Source: Patescibacteria group bacterium (GTDB taxonomy: Bacteria > Patescibacteriota > Patescibacteriia > Patescibacteriales > WJLG01). From it: DNA of 47,147 nucleotides. Each line of letters opens with the position of its first letter. The first letter of the stretch is position 1. Positions 8,158 through 17,557 of this stretch are shown piece by piece. The notes below the pieces were generated by a model, which searched no databases, was not told the origin of the DNA, and was given only the letters and a program-made list of their open reading frames with translations. The DNA lies in the NCBI GenBank assembly GCA_028716485.1, contig JAQUPS010000001.1, positions 75,935 to 123,081 on the forward strand. The letters are read 5' to 3'. The position numbers and the translations under genes were made by a program.

Positions 8158-11100
8158 TTATTTAATTTTAGCAGTTTGCAAATAAATACTCAAATCAACA
8201 ACATCAAATTTGCCGTCGCCGTTCAAGTCAGCCCGCTTATCTTGCTGCTGCCAAAGCGTCAGGAAGATACTCCAATTCTGGACATCTATTTTTATATAAT
8301 TGTTATAATCAGCCAGAAAAATACTGAAATCGGAAATATCAAATTTGCCGTCGCCGTTCAAGTCAGCCCGCTTATCTTGCTGCTGCCAAAGCGTCAGGAA
8401 GATGCTCCAATCCTGGATATCGATCTTTCCGTCATTGTTATAATCGACGCTGAAAGCGGTCAGCGGGGAAACCAGAAAATTCCTGGTTAAAGAGCGGTCT
8501 CCTTCCAGCCCGCTATCATGGTCAGTCTGCCAAACTACAACGCTATGATTGCCATAAGGCAGCGCGGCGGTGTTGATTAAAATCTGATAAGCGCCGGAAA
8601 CGCCGGCTTTAATGCTATACGTCTTGCCATTATCCAATTGCGCCGTTACTTCGTTATTGGGAGCGGCAAAACCGATAACTTTGATAAAATCTCCGCGGGT
8701 CAACACTGAACGGAGCAAATCAATGGTCGGCGGAACGACAACATTGTCAATCTCCACCGGCGTAATGCTGAAACTGAAATTATATATCTTGGCCTGGGTC
8801 TGGAAGCCGTTTTTATCTTGGACTATCAAGCTGAAAGTATATCCGCCGGAAGAAAAACCGGTAGTGCTGATGCTAAAGCCGCCATCAGCCGAAGCCGTTC
8901 CCGCGTCTTTCACTAAACTGATTCCCTGAGAGCTTATTTGCGAAAGGAAAATTTTCGCTCCGGGGAACGCCTGTCCGGAAATAGTGAAGGCCAGCGGCTT
9001 GCTAACCAATCCTCCGCCCGCGGTCGGAGGCACTGAAGGCGGATTCACCGGCGGCGGTCCGCCCGCGGCGGCAAAAATAACATTTTGCGCCGAGCTGACA
9101 TTGAGGCCGGTGCTCTGCGAGTCGGAGAGCGTCAGATTTACCGTCTCCGCGACCGCATCAGTGATAATTTTCGCGCCCACACCGTTAACTATATTAACCA
9201 ATCCCCCGCCGGTTGCCGAACCGCTGGTGATCAGGGTTACATCTTGCTGATATGAAGTGTCAATGTTGCCTGAATTATCCTGCGCTTCGACCGTCACGGT
9301 AATATTATCGCCGACCGTGCCATTGACCGGATTTAAAATGACAAACTTAGCGGCCGTGATCGGCGCCGTGCTGACGGTTACCGAATCCGACCCGTCGATT
9401 ATTCCGGCCGCGCCGTCCGGGGCGATTGAATTATCCGAAGCGCTAATCGTCCAGGTGCCGGGCGTATCGTCGAAATACCAAAAATCAGCCGCCGAGCTTC
9501 CGCTGCTCAAAGCCGTTGAAGTTATTTGATTGCCGTTGCTGGCCGCGTCGAAAAATTTGGTCGTGGTGCCGGTGGAGTTGGAATAAAGGTATATGATATT
9601 GCTGCCGGCGGTTACCGGATTGGCAAACTGATCTTGCCGCATTGCCTGATAACCGAGCCTGGTGCCAGCCGACATATCGCCGGGATTATTTAAAACGAAT
9701 CGCGCCGCCGCGTCGGGCGAAACCGCCAGAACATCCGAGGCGTCGGCAATACCGGCCGATCCGTCCGGAGTGACGGCGTTATCGGAAACCGTAATCGTCC
9801 AGTTACCGGCTTTGTCATCGTAATACCAAACATGCGCTCCGGAATTTCCCGGCGGAATATTGATCAAACTTATCGCGCTGCCGCCGCTGGCCATGTCATA
9901 AAATTTCTTGTTGACGCCGCTGGAATCTGAATAAAGATAAACAGTAGTATTCCCGGTTAATACGGTATTGCCGTATTGGTCTTCTCTGGTGATCGTGTAG
10001 CCAGCTCTCGTTCCCGCCGTAATGCCGGACGGATTGTTTAGAATAAATTTATCAACCGGACCGGTGGCAAAAATCAAATCTTGCGCTGAACTTACATTCA
10101 AGCCGGTTGACTGCGTATCAGAGAGCGAAAGGTCCACCGTCTCGGCCACGATATCGGTAATCACTTTCGTGCCAACGCCGTTGACGATATTAACCAGACC
10201 GGCGCCGCTGGCCGAACCGTCGGCTGATAAAGTCACATCGTTTTGATAAGTGGTGTCGATATTATTGCTGTTATCAACCGCCTCGATGGTAACGCTGATA
10301 TGGTCGCCGACCGTGCCGTCGACCGGATTGATAATGATAAATTTAGTCGCCATGATCGGCGCGGCGACAACATTAACCGTATCCGTGCCGTCGATTATTC
10401 CGGCCGCGCCGTCCGGGGTGGAAGAATTATCCGAACCGGTTATGGTCCAGCTGCCGGCATTTTTATCAGAGTACCAAAAATCTGCGGTGGAATTGCCATT
10501 GGTTATCGCCACCGAGTTGATCGGACTGCTGGTCGCGTCAGTCGCGTAAAAAATCGGCGTTACCGGCGAGGAGTTGGAATAAAGATAAACTAAGTCGTTG
10601 CCCGAGGCGACTGAATTGCCGAATTGATCCGCCCGGTTCACCGTGTAGCCCAATAAAGTTCCGGCTGTCATGTCGCCAGGATGGTTCAGCGTATATATAT
10701 TGGTAACCGCCGCATTCACCAATACCGAAACCGCGGCGTCGTTGATTCCGGTTATGCCGTCCGGGGCGGAAGAGTTATCGGAAACGGTGACGTCCCAGTT
10801 GCCGGCTTTGTCATCGTAATACCAAAAATCGGTTGATGAAGCGCCGCTGCCGATGTCGGCCGAAGTTATAACGCTGCCGCCGCTGGCCGCGTTATAAAAT
10901 TTCTTATTGGCTCCGGCTGAATCGGAATAAAGATAAACCGTCTCACTGCCGGAAGTTACTCCGTTGCCATATTGGTCTTGGCGGCCGACAAGATATCCAA
11001 GCCTTGTCCCGGCAGTCATGCCGCCCGGATTATTCAAGGTGAATTGGGAAGTCGGTCCGGGAGAAACCGCAATCGCGTCGCTAGCATCATCGATTCCGGC

Positions 11101-14100
11101 ATTGCCGTCGGGAGCGATCGAATTATCAGAAACGGTAATCATCCAATTTCCCGCCTTCTCGTCATAATACCAGAAATCGGCGCTGGAATTTCCGCTGCTG
11201 ATAATTAACGAGGTAATGACGCTGCCGTTAACGCTGGCATCATAAAAAGCTTTGTGGGCGCCATTGGAAGTGGAATATAAATAAACCGTGGTATTGCCTT
11301 GCGCGGTTAAGTTTCCATATTGGTCAAGGCGGGAAATGACATAGGCTGCCCTGTCGCCGGCCGAAATGTCGCCCGGATTATTGAGAGAAAATTGGGTCGG
11401 AACTCCGGCGGCAAAAATAACATTCTTGGTCGAAGAAACGATCAGACCGGTTAGTTGCGTATCGGAAAGTGAAAGATGCGCGGTTTCGGCCACCTGGTCG
11501 CTGATAGTAGTAGTGCCGATGCCATTTACAATATTAACCAGCCCGCCGCCAGTAGCCGAACCGTCAGTTGATAAAGTTACGTCCTGCTGATAGGCGGTAA
11601 CCACATTATTAGAAGCGTCTTGCGCTTCGACCGTCACGGTAATGGGAGCGTCAACCGTTCCGTTAGCTGGTTGCAAAATCACAAATTTAGTTGCCGGCAG
11701 ATTGTTAACGGAGAAAATCTGGGCATTGGAAGTACCGCCGCCGGGAGTTGGATTGGTAACGGTGATTTGGACAGTCGAGGTGACGACGGTCAAATCGGAA
11801 GCCGGAATAATCGCCGTAACTTGATTAGTAGAAACAAAAGTAGTGGTACGGTTACTGCTGTTGAATTTGACTTGAGAGGTGGAGACAAAATTGGAGCCGT
11901 TCACTGTCAAAGTAAACTGAGCGTCGCCGACAGTTTTCGATGTGGGAGAAATATTAGTCGTGGCCGGAACCGGGTTGTTGACCGTGAATGTCTGGGCGTT
12001 CGATGTTCCGCCGCCCGGGGTCGGATTGGTCACGGCGATCTGGACAGTGTTGGTCGCTGTAAGCATGTCGGTAGCCGGAATGATCGCCGTCAATTGGTTG
12101 GCGGAAACGTAGGTTGTCGCGCGGTTACTGCCGTTAAATTTAACTTGTGAAGTCAAGACAAAATTCGAACCGTTCACCGTCAAAATAAACTGAGCATCGC
12201 CGACTGTTTTGAATGTCGGGGAAATATCGGTTGTCGCCGGAACCGGATTATTGACCGTGAATGTCTGGGCATTAGAAGTTCCGCCGCCGGGCGTTGGATT
12301 GAAAACAGTAATTTGAGCCGTATTGGTAGCGGTCAGTAAATCAGTAGCGGGAATAACCGCGGTGAGCGAGGTAGAAGAAACAAATGCTGTCGTTCGATTT
12401 GAACCGTTGAATTTTATTTGCGAAGCAGAGACAAAGTTCGAACCGTTTACCGTGAGCGTAAACTGAGCATCGCCGACGGTTTTGAAAGTCGGGCTGATGC
12501 TGGTCGTGGCCGGAATCGGATTATTAATGGTAAAAACTTCAGCATTGGAAGTTCCGCCGCCCGGCGCGGGATTGAAAACAGTAATCTGGGTCATGGCGCT
12601 CGGCGCGGTTAAATCCGAAGCTGGAATGATTACGGTCAATTGATTATCTGAAACAAAGGCAGTGGCGCGATCGGAACCGTTAAATCTGACCACGGAACTA
12701 TTTACAAAATTCGAACCGTTGACCGTCATCGTGAATTGGGCGTCGCCGACAATTTTAGCCGCCGGAAAAATATTTGTCATTGCCGGAACCGGATTGTTGA
12801 CGGTGAATATCTGAGCGTTGGAAGTTCCGCCGCCCGGAGCGGGATTAGTCACTGTAATTTGAACTGTGTTAGTGGCGGTCAACAAATCAGCGGCAGGAAT
12901 TGTGGCAGTAAGTTGAGTTGATGAGGCAAAAGTTGTAGTTCGATTTGAGCCGTTGAAACGAACAACGGAAGTGTTCACAAAGTTGGTGCCTTTAACGGTC
13001 ATGGTGAATTGGGTATTGCCGACAATCTTGCCGGAAGGTGAAATTGAAACGGTGGTCGGGACAGGATTATTGACCGTGAATGTTTGAGAATTGGAAGTAC
13101 CTCCGCCCGGGGTCGGATTGGTCACGGAGACCTGGATAGTGTTGGTCGCCGTGAGCATGTCGGTTGCGGGAATAATGGCGGTGAGTTGCGAGGCGGAAAC
13201 AAATGTAGTAGTGCGATTGGAACCGTTGAATTTGACTTGCGAGGTGGAAACAAAATTCGAACCATTTACTGTCAAAGTAAACTGGGCATCACCGACTGTT
13301 TTGAATGTCGGGGAAATATCGGTTGTCGCCGGAACTGGATTGTTGACAGTGAACGTCTGGGCATTTGAAGTGCCGCCGCCGGGAGTCGGATTGAAGACAG
13401 TAAGCTGCGCCGTGCCGGTCGCCTTAAGCATATCGGCAGCGGGAATCGTGACAGTCAATTGAGTCGATGAAGAAAAAGCGGTAGTGAGATTTGAACCGTT
13501 GAAACGGACGACAGAAGTATTTACAAAATTAGTTCCTTTAATGGTCATGGTAAATTGAGCATCGCCGACGATTTTAGTATTGGGAGAAATTGAAACGGTG
13601 GTCGGGACAGGATTATTGACCGTGAATGTTTGGGCGTTGGAGGTGCCGCCGCCCGGAGTAGGATTGAATATGGTGAGCTGAACAGTGTTGGTGGCCGTGA
13701 GCATGTCGGTTGCGGGAATAATGGCGGTGAGTTGAGTGGAATTGACGAACGTCGTTGTCCGATTCGAACCGTTGAATTTGACTTGCGAGGCGGAAACAAA
13801 ATTGGAGCCGTTGACTGTCAGAGTGAACTGAGCGTCACCGACTGTTTTGCTGGAAGGAGAAATGGAAACAATAGTCGGTATGGGGTTGTCGGTCGCCTGG
13901 ACAAATTCGGTCGTGCCGCTGGCCAGATTGCCGGCCTTGTCATACGCCCAAATATTAAAAACGTAAGTGGTACTGGCGTTGAGACCAGTAACGGTGGTAG
14001 TGGAATGGTGGGATAAATTGGCAAATTGCAAAACAGTATCGCCCGGATTGGTTGAAGAACCAAAGGCCGTATCGGTCTGATGAACTCCGGAAACGCCGGC

Positions 14101-15279
14101 TTTATAGTAAATTTTATATTGATAAAAATTAGCATCGGTGGAAGTGGCGCCGAATTTGATGGTTATGGCAGAGGCATTCTTTTTACTTAAAGTCAGATTT
14201 CCCGGAGTAGTCGGCTTGGTCGTATCGATTGTTAAATTTGGCGTCACAGCATTAAAAGCGCTCCAATGAGAACAGCCGTCCGCGGTGCAGGCTAAGGCTT
14301 GCCATTTATAACTGCCGTCCGGAACCGCGGTAAATTTCATGTATTTCGGCTCGGACGAGACCGACATATCCCGCACTTCCACGGCATTAAGCGCCAAAAA
14401 ATTAAAAAAGCCACTGTGAAGATCGATAGTTTCGGTAGCGCCTGTCGCGGCGAAGGTGCCGGCCACAAATTGGCCGGGCAAAGGCGCGGCCGCATTCATC
14501 GTGACTGAATTGGTGTCAGTAAATGTCTGATTGCCGAAGCTGGCGTTGCTGGCGGTGCTGGACCAAAACTGAACTTTATAAGTATGGCCGCCGGTCAGGC
14601 CGTGAAGCACTATCGGGCGATTGCCGCTGCCGGCGCTGGTGAAGGCGGCAAAATGCGCGATAATCCCGTTATAACTGGCGATAGTGGAGCCATCGGTTCC
14701 GATGGAATCCGCCGAGGTGGTAAAGGTGATGTTGCCATCGCCACTGCCGGCCAAACTGGCGGTACCGGTAAAAGAAACTCCGTTGACGGTCTGGGAAGTA
14801 TTGGACCAGTCATAGGCGTACAAGGCGGTGCCGGTCGTAGTAGCGTTAGTGCCGGCGGTAATGGTTAACGGGCCTTTCCAAGTCATCGCGCCGCCTCCCC
14901 CGCCGGAGACGGAAGGACCCCAAACGCGCGAAGGGCAGCTGGCATAAGCAGTGCCCGAAGTACAAACGGTAGCCGGAGTGGAAGTTGAAGAAATAAAAGT
15001 ACCGCTGGTGGTGGCCAACTGATAGTAAATTACCACTTGCTTATGATCAATACTGTCGGTCGAAGTAGCGTAAAGATTAATTTGATTCTGTTTGATAAAA
15101 CTGCCGTTGGCCACCGGCGTGGAAGTGCTTGAGCCATACTGATTCATGGTTGCCGGATTCGGCGTAGACGGCCGCGCGGCTATGACAATGATAAAGCTGA
15201 CGGCCAAAATCAGCCCGCTCGCCGCCAGGATCGATAAAGTTATTTTGGAATATTTATTTTTAGTTTTCTTTTTGCGCAT
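8158..15279 (-). CDS. Giant surface protein: IPT/TIG repeats, Ig-like modules and C-terminal dockerin
   Basis: About 2370 residues. A basic N-terminus and hydrophobic segment (ITLSILAASGLILAVSFIIV) act as signal or anchor. Then come Ig-like and fibronectin-III segments, eight 91-residue IPT/TIG repeats (nt 11704-13888), then two kinds of larger module in the order A-B-B-B-A-B-B-A (A starts like ATKFVILQPANGTV, B like FSLNNPGDISAGDRAAYV). A Pro-rich linker, another Ig-like stretch and dockerin loops (DYNNDGKIDIQDW, DLNGDGKFDISDF) end the protein. I chose the ATG at 15279, which gives a clean signal peptide; ATG 15321 or TTG 15333 would add 14 or 18 residues. No start has a Shine-Dalgarno. Likely an adhesin or surface filament. 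Confidence 0.88.
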   Translation of the reverse strand: MRKKKTKNKYSKITLSILAASGLILAVSFIIVIAARPSTPNPATMNQYGSSTSTPVANGSFIKQNQINLYATSTDSIDHKQVVIYYQLATTSGTFISSTSTPATVCTSGTAYASCPSRVWGPSVSGGGGGAMTWKGPLTITAGTNATTTGTALYAYDWSNTSQTVNGVSFTGTASLAGSGDGNITFTTSADSIGTDGSTIASYNGIIAHFAAFTSAGSGNRPIVLHGLTGGHTYKVQFWSSTASNASFGNQTFTDTNSVTMNAAAPLPGQFVAGTFAATGATETIDLHSGFFNFLALNAVEVRDMSVSSEPKYMKFTAVPDGSYKWQALACTADGCSHWSAFNAVTPNLTIDTTKPTTPGNLTLSKKNASAITIKFGATSTDANFYQYKIYYKAGVSGVHQTDTAFGSSTNPGDTVLQFANLSHHSTTTVTGLNASTTYVFNIWAYDKAGNLASGTTEFVQATDNPIPTIVSISPSSKTVGDAQFTLTVNGSNFVSASQVKFNGSNRTTTFVNSTQLTAIIPATDMLTATNTVQLTIFNPTPGGGTSNAQTFTVNNPVPTTVSISPNTKIVGDAQFTMTIKGTNFVNTSVVRFNGSNLTTAFSSSTQLTVTIPAADMLKATGTAQLTVFNPTPGGGTSNAQTFTVNNPVPATTDISPTFKTVGDAQFTLTVNGSNFVSTSQVKFNGSNRTTTFVSASQLTAIIPATDMLTATNTIQVSVTNPTPGGGTSNSQTFTVNNPVPTTVSISPSGKIVGNTQFTMTVKGTNFVNTSVVRFNGSNRTTTFASSTQLTATIPAADLLTATNTVQITVTNPAPGGGTSNAQIFTVNNPVPAMTNIFPAAKIVGDAQFTMTVNGSNFVNSSVVRFNGSDRATAFVSDNQLTVIIPASDLTAPSAMTQITVFNPAPGGGTSNAEVFTINNPIPATTSISPTFKTVGDAQFTLTVNGSNFVSASQIKFNGSNRTTAFVSSTSLTAVIPATDLLTATNTAQITVFNPTPGGGTSNAQTFTVNNPVPATTDISPTFKTVGDAQFILTVNGSNFVLTSQVKFNGSNRATTYVSANQLTAIIPATDMLTATNTVQIAVTNPTPGGGTSNAQTFTVNNPVPATTNISPTSKTVGDAQFTLTVNGSNFVSTSQVKFNSSNRTTTFVSTNQVTAIIPASDLTVVTSTVQITVTNPTPGGGTSNAQIFSVNNLPATKFVILQPANGTVDAPITVTVEAQDASNNVVTAYQQDVTLSTDGSATGGGLVNIVNGIGTTTISDQVAETAHLSLSDTQLTGLIVSSTKNVIFAAGVPTQFSLNNPGDISAGDRAAYVISRLDQYGNLTAQGNTTVYLYSTSNGAHKAFYDASVNGSVITSLIISSGNSSADFWYYDEKAGNWMITVSDNSIAPDGNAGIDDASDAIAVSPGPTSQFTLNNPGGMTAGTRLGYLVGRQDQYGNGVTSGSETVYLYSDSAGANKKFYNAASGGSVITSADIGSGASSTDFWYYDDKAGNWDVTVSDNSSAPDGITGINDAAVSVLVNAAVTNIYTLNHPGDMTAGTLLGYTVNRADQFGNSVASGNDLVYLYSNSSPVTPIFYATDATSSPINSVAITNGNSTADFWYSDKNAGSWTITGSDNSSTPDGAAGIIDGTDTVNVVAAPIMATKFIIINPVDGTVGDHISVTIEAVDNSNNIDTTYQNDVTLSADGSASGAGLVNIVNGVGTKVITDIVAETVDLSLSDTQSTGLNVSSAQDLIFATGPVDKFILNNPSGITAGTRAGYTITREDQYGNTVLTGNTTVYLYSDSSGVNKKFYDMASGGSAISLINIPPGNSGAHVWYYDDKAGNWTITVSDNAVTPDGSAGIADASDVLAVSPDAAARFVLNNPGDMSAGTRLGYQAMRQDQFANPVTAGSNIIYLYSNSTGTTTKFFDAASNGNQITSTALSSGSSAADFWYFDDTPGTWTISASDNSIAPDGAAGIIDGSDSVTVSTAPITAAKFVILNPVNGTVGDNITVTVEAQDNSGNIDTSYQQDVTLITSGSATGGGLVNIVNGVGAKIITDAVAETVNLTLSDSQSTGLNVSSAQNVIFAAAGGPPPVNPPSVPPTAGGGLVSKPLAFTISGQAFPGAKIFLSQISSQGISLVKDAGTASADGGFSISTTGFSSGGYTFSLIVQDKNGFQTQAKIYNFSFSITPVEIDNVVVPPTIDLLRSVLTRGDFIKVIGFAAPNNEVTAQLDNGKTYSIKAGVSGAYQILINTAALPYGNHSVVVWQTDHDSGLEGDRSLTRNFLVSPLTAFSVDYNNDGKIDIQDWSIFLTLWQQQDKRADLNGDGKFDISDFSIFLADYNNYIKIDVQNWSIFLTLWQQQDKRADLNGDGKFDVVDLSIYLQTAKIK
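8203..8403. repeat. In-frame 135-bp duplication in the dockerin coding region
   Basis: Positions 8203-8268 and 8338-8403 are identical over 66 bp, offset by 135 bp (45 codons), with near-identity continuing afterwards. The duplication adds a second dockerin unit. In the extra copy the first calcium loop is degenerate (DYNNYIKID in place of DYNNDGKID), so three of the four loops look competent. Confidence 0.9.
11704..13888. repeat. Eight tandem 273-bp repeats encoding IPT/TIG domains
   Basis: Each unit encodes about 91 residues beginning NNPVPTTVSISP or similar, with FTVNGSNFV-type cores and ending NPTPGGGTSNAQTFTV. Units alternate between two subtypes, 'SxSQVKFNGSNRTT' and 'NTSVVRFNGSN', suggesting duplication of pairs followed by mixing. 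This is protein-level repetition and not a CRISPR. Confidence 0.95.
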
Positions 15280-15636
15280 TTGCTGAATTTTATTCGCCAA
15301 TAAAAAACTGCGAAAGATCATTTCCGCAGTCAAAAATTATTTGCTTTGCCAAAGTTACCGAACAATAAATCAAGCGCCGCGAAAAAATCCGCGAACGCAA
15401 AAGATGGCGTGGGAAATAAATTTTTCTTTTCAAAAAAATTTGTCTTCCCGATCAGTTTGATATTATTCTTTTGACCCCCCATTTTATTTGAAGATTGAGC
15501 AATTTAAAAATTATTTTCCGCCATTAAAGCGGGTAAATATGCTTTCTTCTCGTCGGTTTAATTATAGCACTTATTAAAACCGGCGTTAAGGGAAAAATTG
15601 ACAAGCTGGCGCCGTTCCTGTTAAGCTGAAAAGCTC
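15280..15636. other. Spacer between the giant surface gene and the purC region
   Basis: The spacer carries short CG-rich inverted segments (for example CGCG around 15379-15394) and a TTGACA at 15597-15602 with only a poor -10. I see no gene here. The leaders of both divergent genes must start in this stretch or in the palindrome next to it. Confidence 0.4.
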
Positions 15637-15796
15637 AAAACCCATCTCAAAAATAGCCCCAAGTCGTTTTCGCGGATTTTTTAGGCGAAAAATACGAAAA
15701 TTGAGGAGGAATAGCGGGCTATGCTGACGAAATTTTCGGATTTTGCAGCCAAAAAAGACCGAAAACGAACCGGGGATTATTTTTGAGATGGGTTTT
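15637..15796. repeat. 160-bp imperfect palindrome (MITE-like)
   Basis: The outer 18 bp on the left, starting AAAACCCATCTCAAAAAT, are the exact reverse complement of the right end. The two 80-bp arms stay alignable to the centre (TAGCG/GGCTA at 15712-15721) with scattered mismatches and one compensated indel. There is no coding capacity except read-through frames. It lies 59 bp upstream of purC. It looks like a non-autonomous palindromic element or a large hairpin RNA. Confidence 0.85.
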
Positions 15797-15854
15797 AATA
15801 AAAGCAAATTGTTCCTTGCCAATCCAATAACCTAAACCCAAGAAAGGGGTTTGT

Positions 15855-16835
15855 ATGAATGAACAAGCGATCAGACAAGCGATTACGGACTGTATCGTCC
15901 TGAATAATTGCCTTTCCAACACTGATTTTCTCGGTTTCCCTAACGGCAAAAAAGGCAAAGTGCGGGACATTTACGATTTAGGCGACCAGCTTCTGCTGAT
16001 CACTACCGACCGACAAAGCGCCTTTGACCGCCTTCTCGCCAACGTGCCTTTCAAGGGAGCGGTGCTAAATCAAACCAGCGCTTATTGGTTCGGAGCCACG
16101 GAAGATATCGTTCCTAATCACGTCATTTCCATATCCGATCCCAACGCGATATTGGCCAAAAAATGCCGAGTCATTCCCATCGAATTCGTCATTCGCGGTT
16201 ATCTGACCGGCTCGACCGACACTTCGGCCTGGACGCTTTATGCCAAAGGCGGCCGCGAGATGTGCGGCAATATTCTGCCGGACGGAATGGTGAAAAACCA
16301 AAAATTCGCCAAACCGATCATTACGCCGACCACCAAATCGGAAGAGCATGACGAAAGCATTTCTCCCGCGGAAATCGTCGCGAGAAAAATCGTCAGCCGG
16401 GAAACCTGGGACGGGCTGGAAAAAATCGCTTTCAAACTGTTTGACCGCGGCGTGGAAATCGCCGCCATGCGCGGCTTAATCCTGGTGGACACCAAATATG
16501 AATTCGGAATTGACCGCGACGGCCAGATAACTTTAATCGATGAGATTCACACGCCCGATTCCTCCCGCTATTGGCTCGCCGATTCTTATGCCGAACGTCT
16601 GGCGGCCGGAAGAGAGCCGGAAAACATCGACAAAGAATTCCTGCGGCTCTGGTTCAAACAGAACTGCGACCCGTATCACGACCAAGAGCTGCCGGAAGCG
16701 CCGGCAGATTTAGTGGAAGAACTATCTTTCCGCTATATCAAGCTCTACGAAATGATCACCGGCCGGAATTTCAACGCCGCCTCCGATTTCTCGGTTCGGG
16801 AACGGCTGAAAAAAAATTTGTCAGGCATTCTTTAA
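15855..16835 (+). CDS. purC: SAICAR synthetase (phosphoribosylaminoimidazole-succinocarboxamide synthase)
   Basis: Joins CAIR and aspartate with ATP to give SAICAR, step seven of IMP synthesis. The 326 residues match the longer PurC type. GKVRDIYDL (34-42) and TTDRQSAFDR (about 50-59) belong to the ATP site; EFVIRGYLTGS, the stretch ending in ITPTTKSEEHDE and LILVDTKYEFG are family signatures. AGAAAGGGG lies a few bases before the ATG at 15855. purE follows after 29 bp and purB after the purE terminator. It is the first gene of the purine group. Confidence 0.96.
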   Translation: MNEQAIRQAITDCIVLNNCLSNTDFLGFPNGKKGKVRDIYDLGDQLLLITTDRQSAFDRLLANVPFKGAVLNQTSAYWFGATEDIVPNHVISISDPNAILAKKCRVIPIEFVIRGYLTGSTDTSAWTLYAKGGREMCGNILPDGMVKNQKFAKPIITPTTKSEEHDESISPAEIVARKIVSRETWDGLEKIAFKLFDRGVEIAAMRGLILVDTKYEFGIDRDGQITLIDEIHTPDSSRYWLADSYAERLAAGREPENIDKEFLRLWFKQNCDPYHDQELPEAPADLVEELSFRYIKLYEMITGRNFNAASDFSVRERLKKNLSGIL

Positions 16836-16864
16836 CCCGCTAACTTGCAATGAAAGGAGAAAAG

Positions 16865-17419
16865 ATGAGACGAGGATTAATAATAATCGGCTCGGAATCG
16901 GACTTGAAGCAATGCCGCGGCGGCTTGCAATGGATTTTAAAAAATCCCGAGCAGATTATCGTGGAGAAAATCCATGTCGCCAGCCAGCATCGTCATACTT
17001 TAAGAGTACAGAGAATTCTTACTGATATATGGTCGCGCCGCGAGCGGCCGGATTTCATCATCTTGGGCGCCGGCTGGGCTAATCATCTGACCGGTTGCGG
17101 CGAAGCGTTCCTGCGCTATCAGCTTAGGGATGATAAAATAACGGCAATCGGCGTCGCGTTTGAGGATTTGAAAAATCCCCTTCACACCCAAGCGGCCATT
17201 CTTAGCATCACCCAAGTGCCCGGCACGAAAGTTATTTTTGAAGACGCGGCCGGACAATTTGTCGGTTCCGCAGGCTTTACCCGAGCCTGCCAATATGCGG
17301 CAACGGGTCAATTTCCAGAAATCACCCTTAAGGATCCACCCGAAACGAAAGATTACAGCGTAGAACAGGCGATCGCGAAAGGAACCGAACTGTTGGCAGC
17401 CGAATCAGAGCATCATTAG
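16865..17419 (+). CDS. purE: Divergent PurE-type AIR carboxylase / N5-CAIR mutase
   Basis: 184 residues, expected to make CAIR, the substrate of PurC next door. GSESD (9-13) matches the phosphate-binding GSxSD of PurE; SQHRH (40-44) replaces the usual SAHR but keeps the catalytic His; LGAGWANHLTG replaces AGGAAHLPG. The start at 16865 is chosen because AAAGGAG stands 4 bp before it; an ATG at 16850 lies upstream of that site. No purK is seen, so whether the substrate is AIR or N5-CAIR is open. The changed active-site loop and the length mark it as a distant family member; context supports the role more strongly than the sequence does. Confidence 0.8.
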   Translation: MRRGLIIIGSESDLKQCRGGLQWILKNPEQIIVEKIHVASQHRHTLRVQRILTDIWSRRERPDFIILGAGWANHLTGCGEAFLRYQLRDDKITAIGVAFEDLKNPLHTQAAILSITQVPGTKVIFEDAAGQFVGSAGFTRACQYAATGQFPEITLKDPPETKDYSVEQAIAKGTELLAAESEHH

Positions 17420-17442
17420 ACTGCAAACAGTTTTTTTCAAGC

Positions 17443-17472
17443 AAGGACTATCTTCCCGGATAGTCCTTTTTT
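17443..17472 (+). terminator. Rho-independent terminator after purE
   Basis: AAGGACTATC and GATAGTCCTT form a 10-bp stem with a 6-nt loop, followed by a T-run. It closes the purC-purE unit, so purB has its own promoter. Confidence 0.9.
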
Positions 17473-17474
17473 AA

Positions 17475-17503
17475 TTGACACTAAGCTCTTGTTTTGGTAG
17501 ATT
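17475..17503 (+). promoter_or_regulatory. Probable sigma-70 promoter of purB
   Basis: TTGACA (17475-17480), 17-bp spacer, TAGATT (17498-17503). It begins just after the purE terminator and leaves a leader of about 48 nt before purB. Confidence 0.65.
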
Positions 17504-17557
17504 AAAAAGTCCGGAAACCGATCGCAATTTACAACAAACTATTTTAAAGGAGGAGTT

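Noticed and set aside
11704-13888. Regular tandem repetition that could be taken for a CRISPR array
   Set aside because: The period is 273 bp, the units are coding with no short identical repeat separated by unique spacers, and no cas genes are present.
8984-14868. Many frames antisense to the giant surface gene, some over 100 codons and resembling one another
   Set aside because: They repeat because the sense strand encodes repeated IPT and Ig-like modules; composition and phase follow the sense gene.
15797-15854. Purine riboswitch in front of purC
   Set aside because: The short leader lacks the three-way junction pattern of a purine riboswitch; only a ribosome-binding site is visible.
15586-15970. 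Two overlapping minus-strand frames of about 80 codons upstream of purC
   Set aside because: They are read-through of the 160-bp palindrome and of the antisense of purC.
16850-16864. Earlier ATG for purE
   Set aside because: The AAAGGAG ribosome-binding site lies inside it and is correctly spaced for the ATG at 16865.
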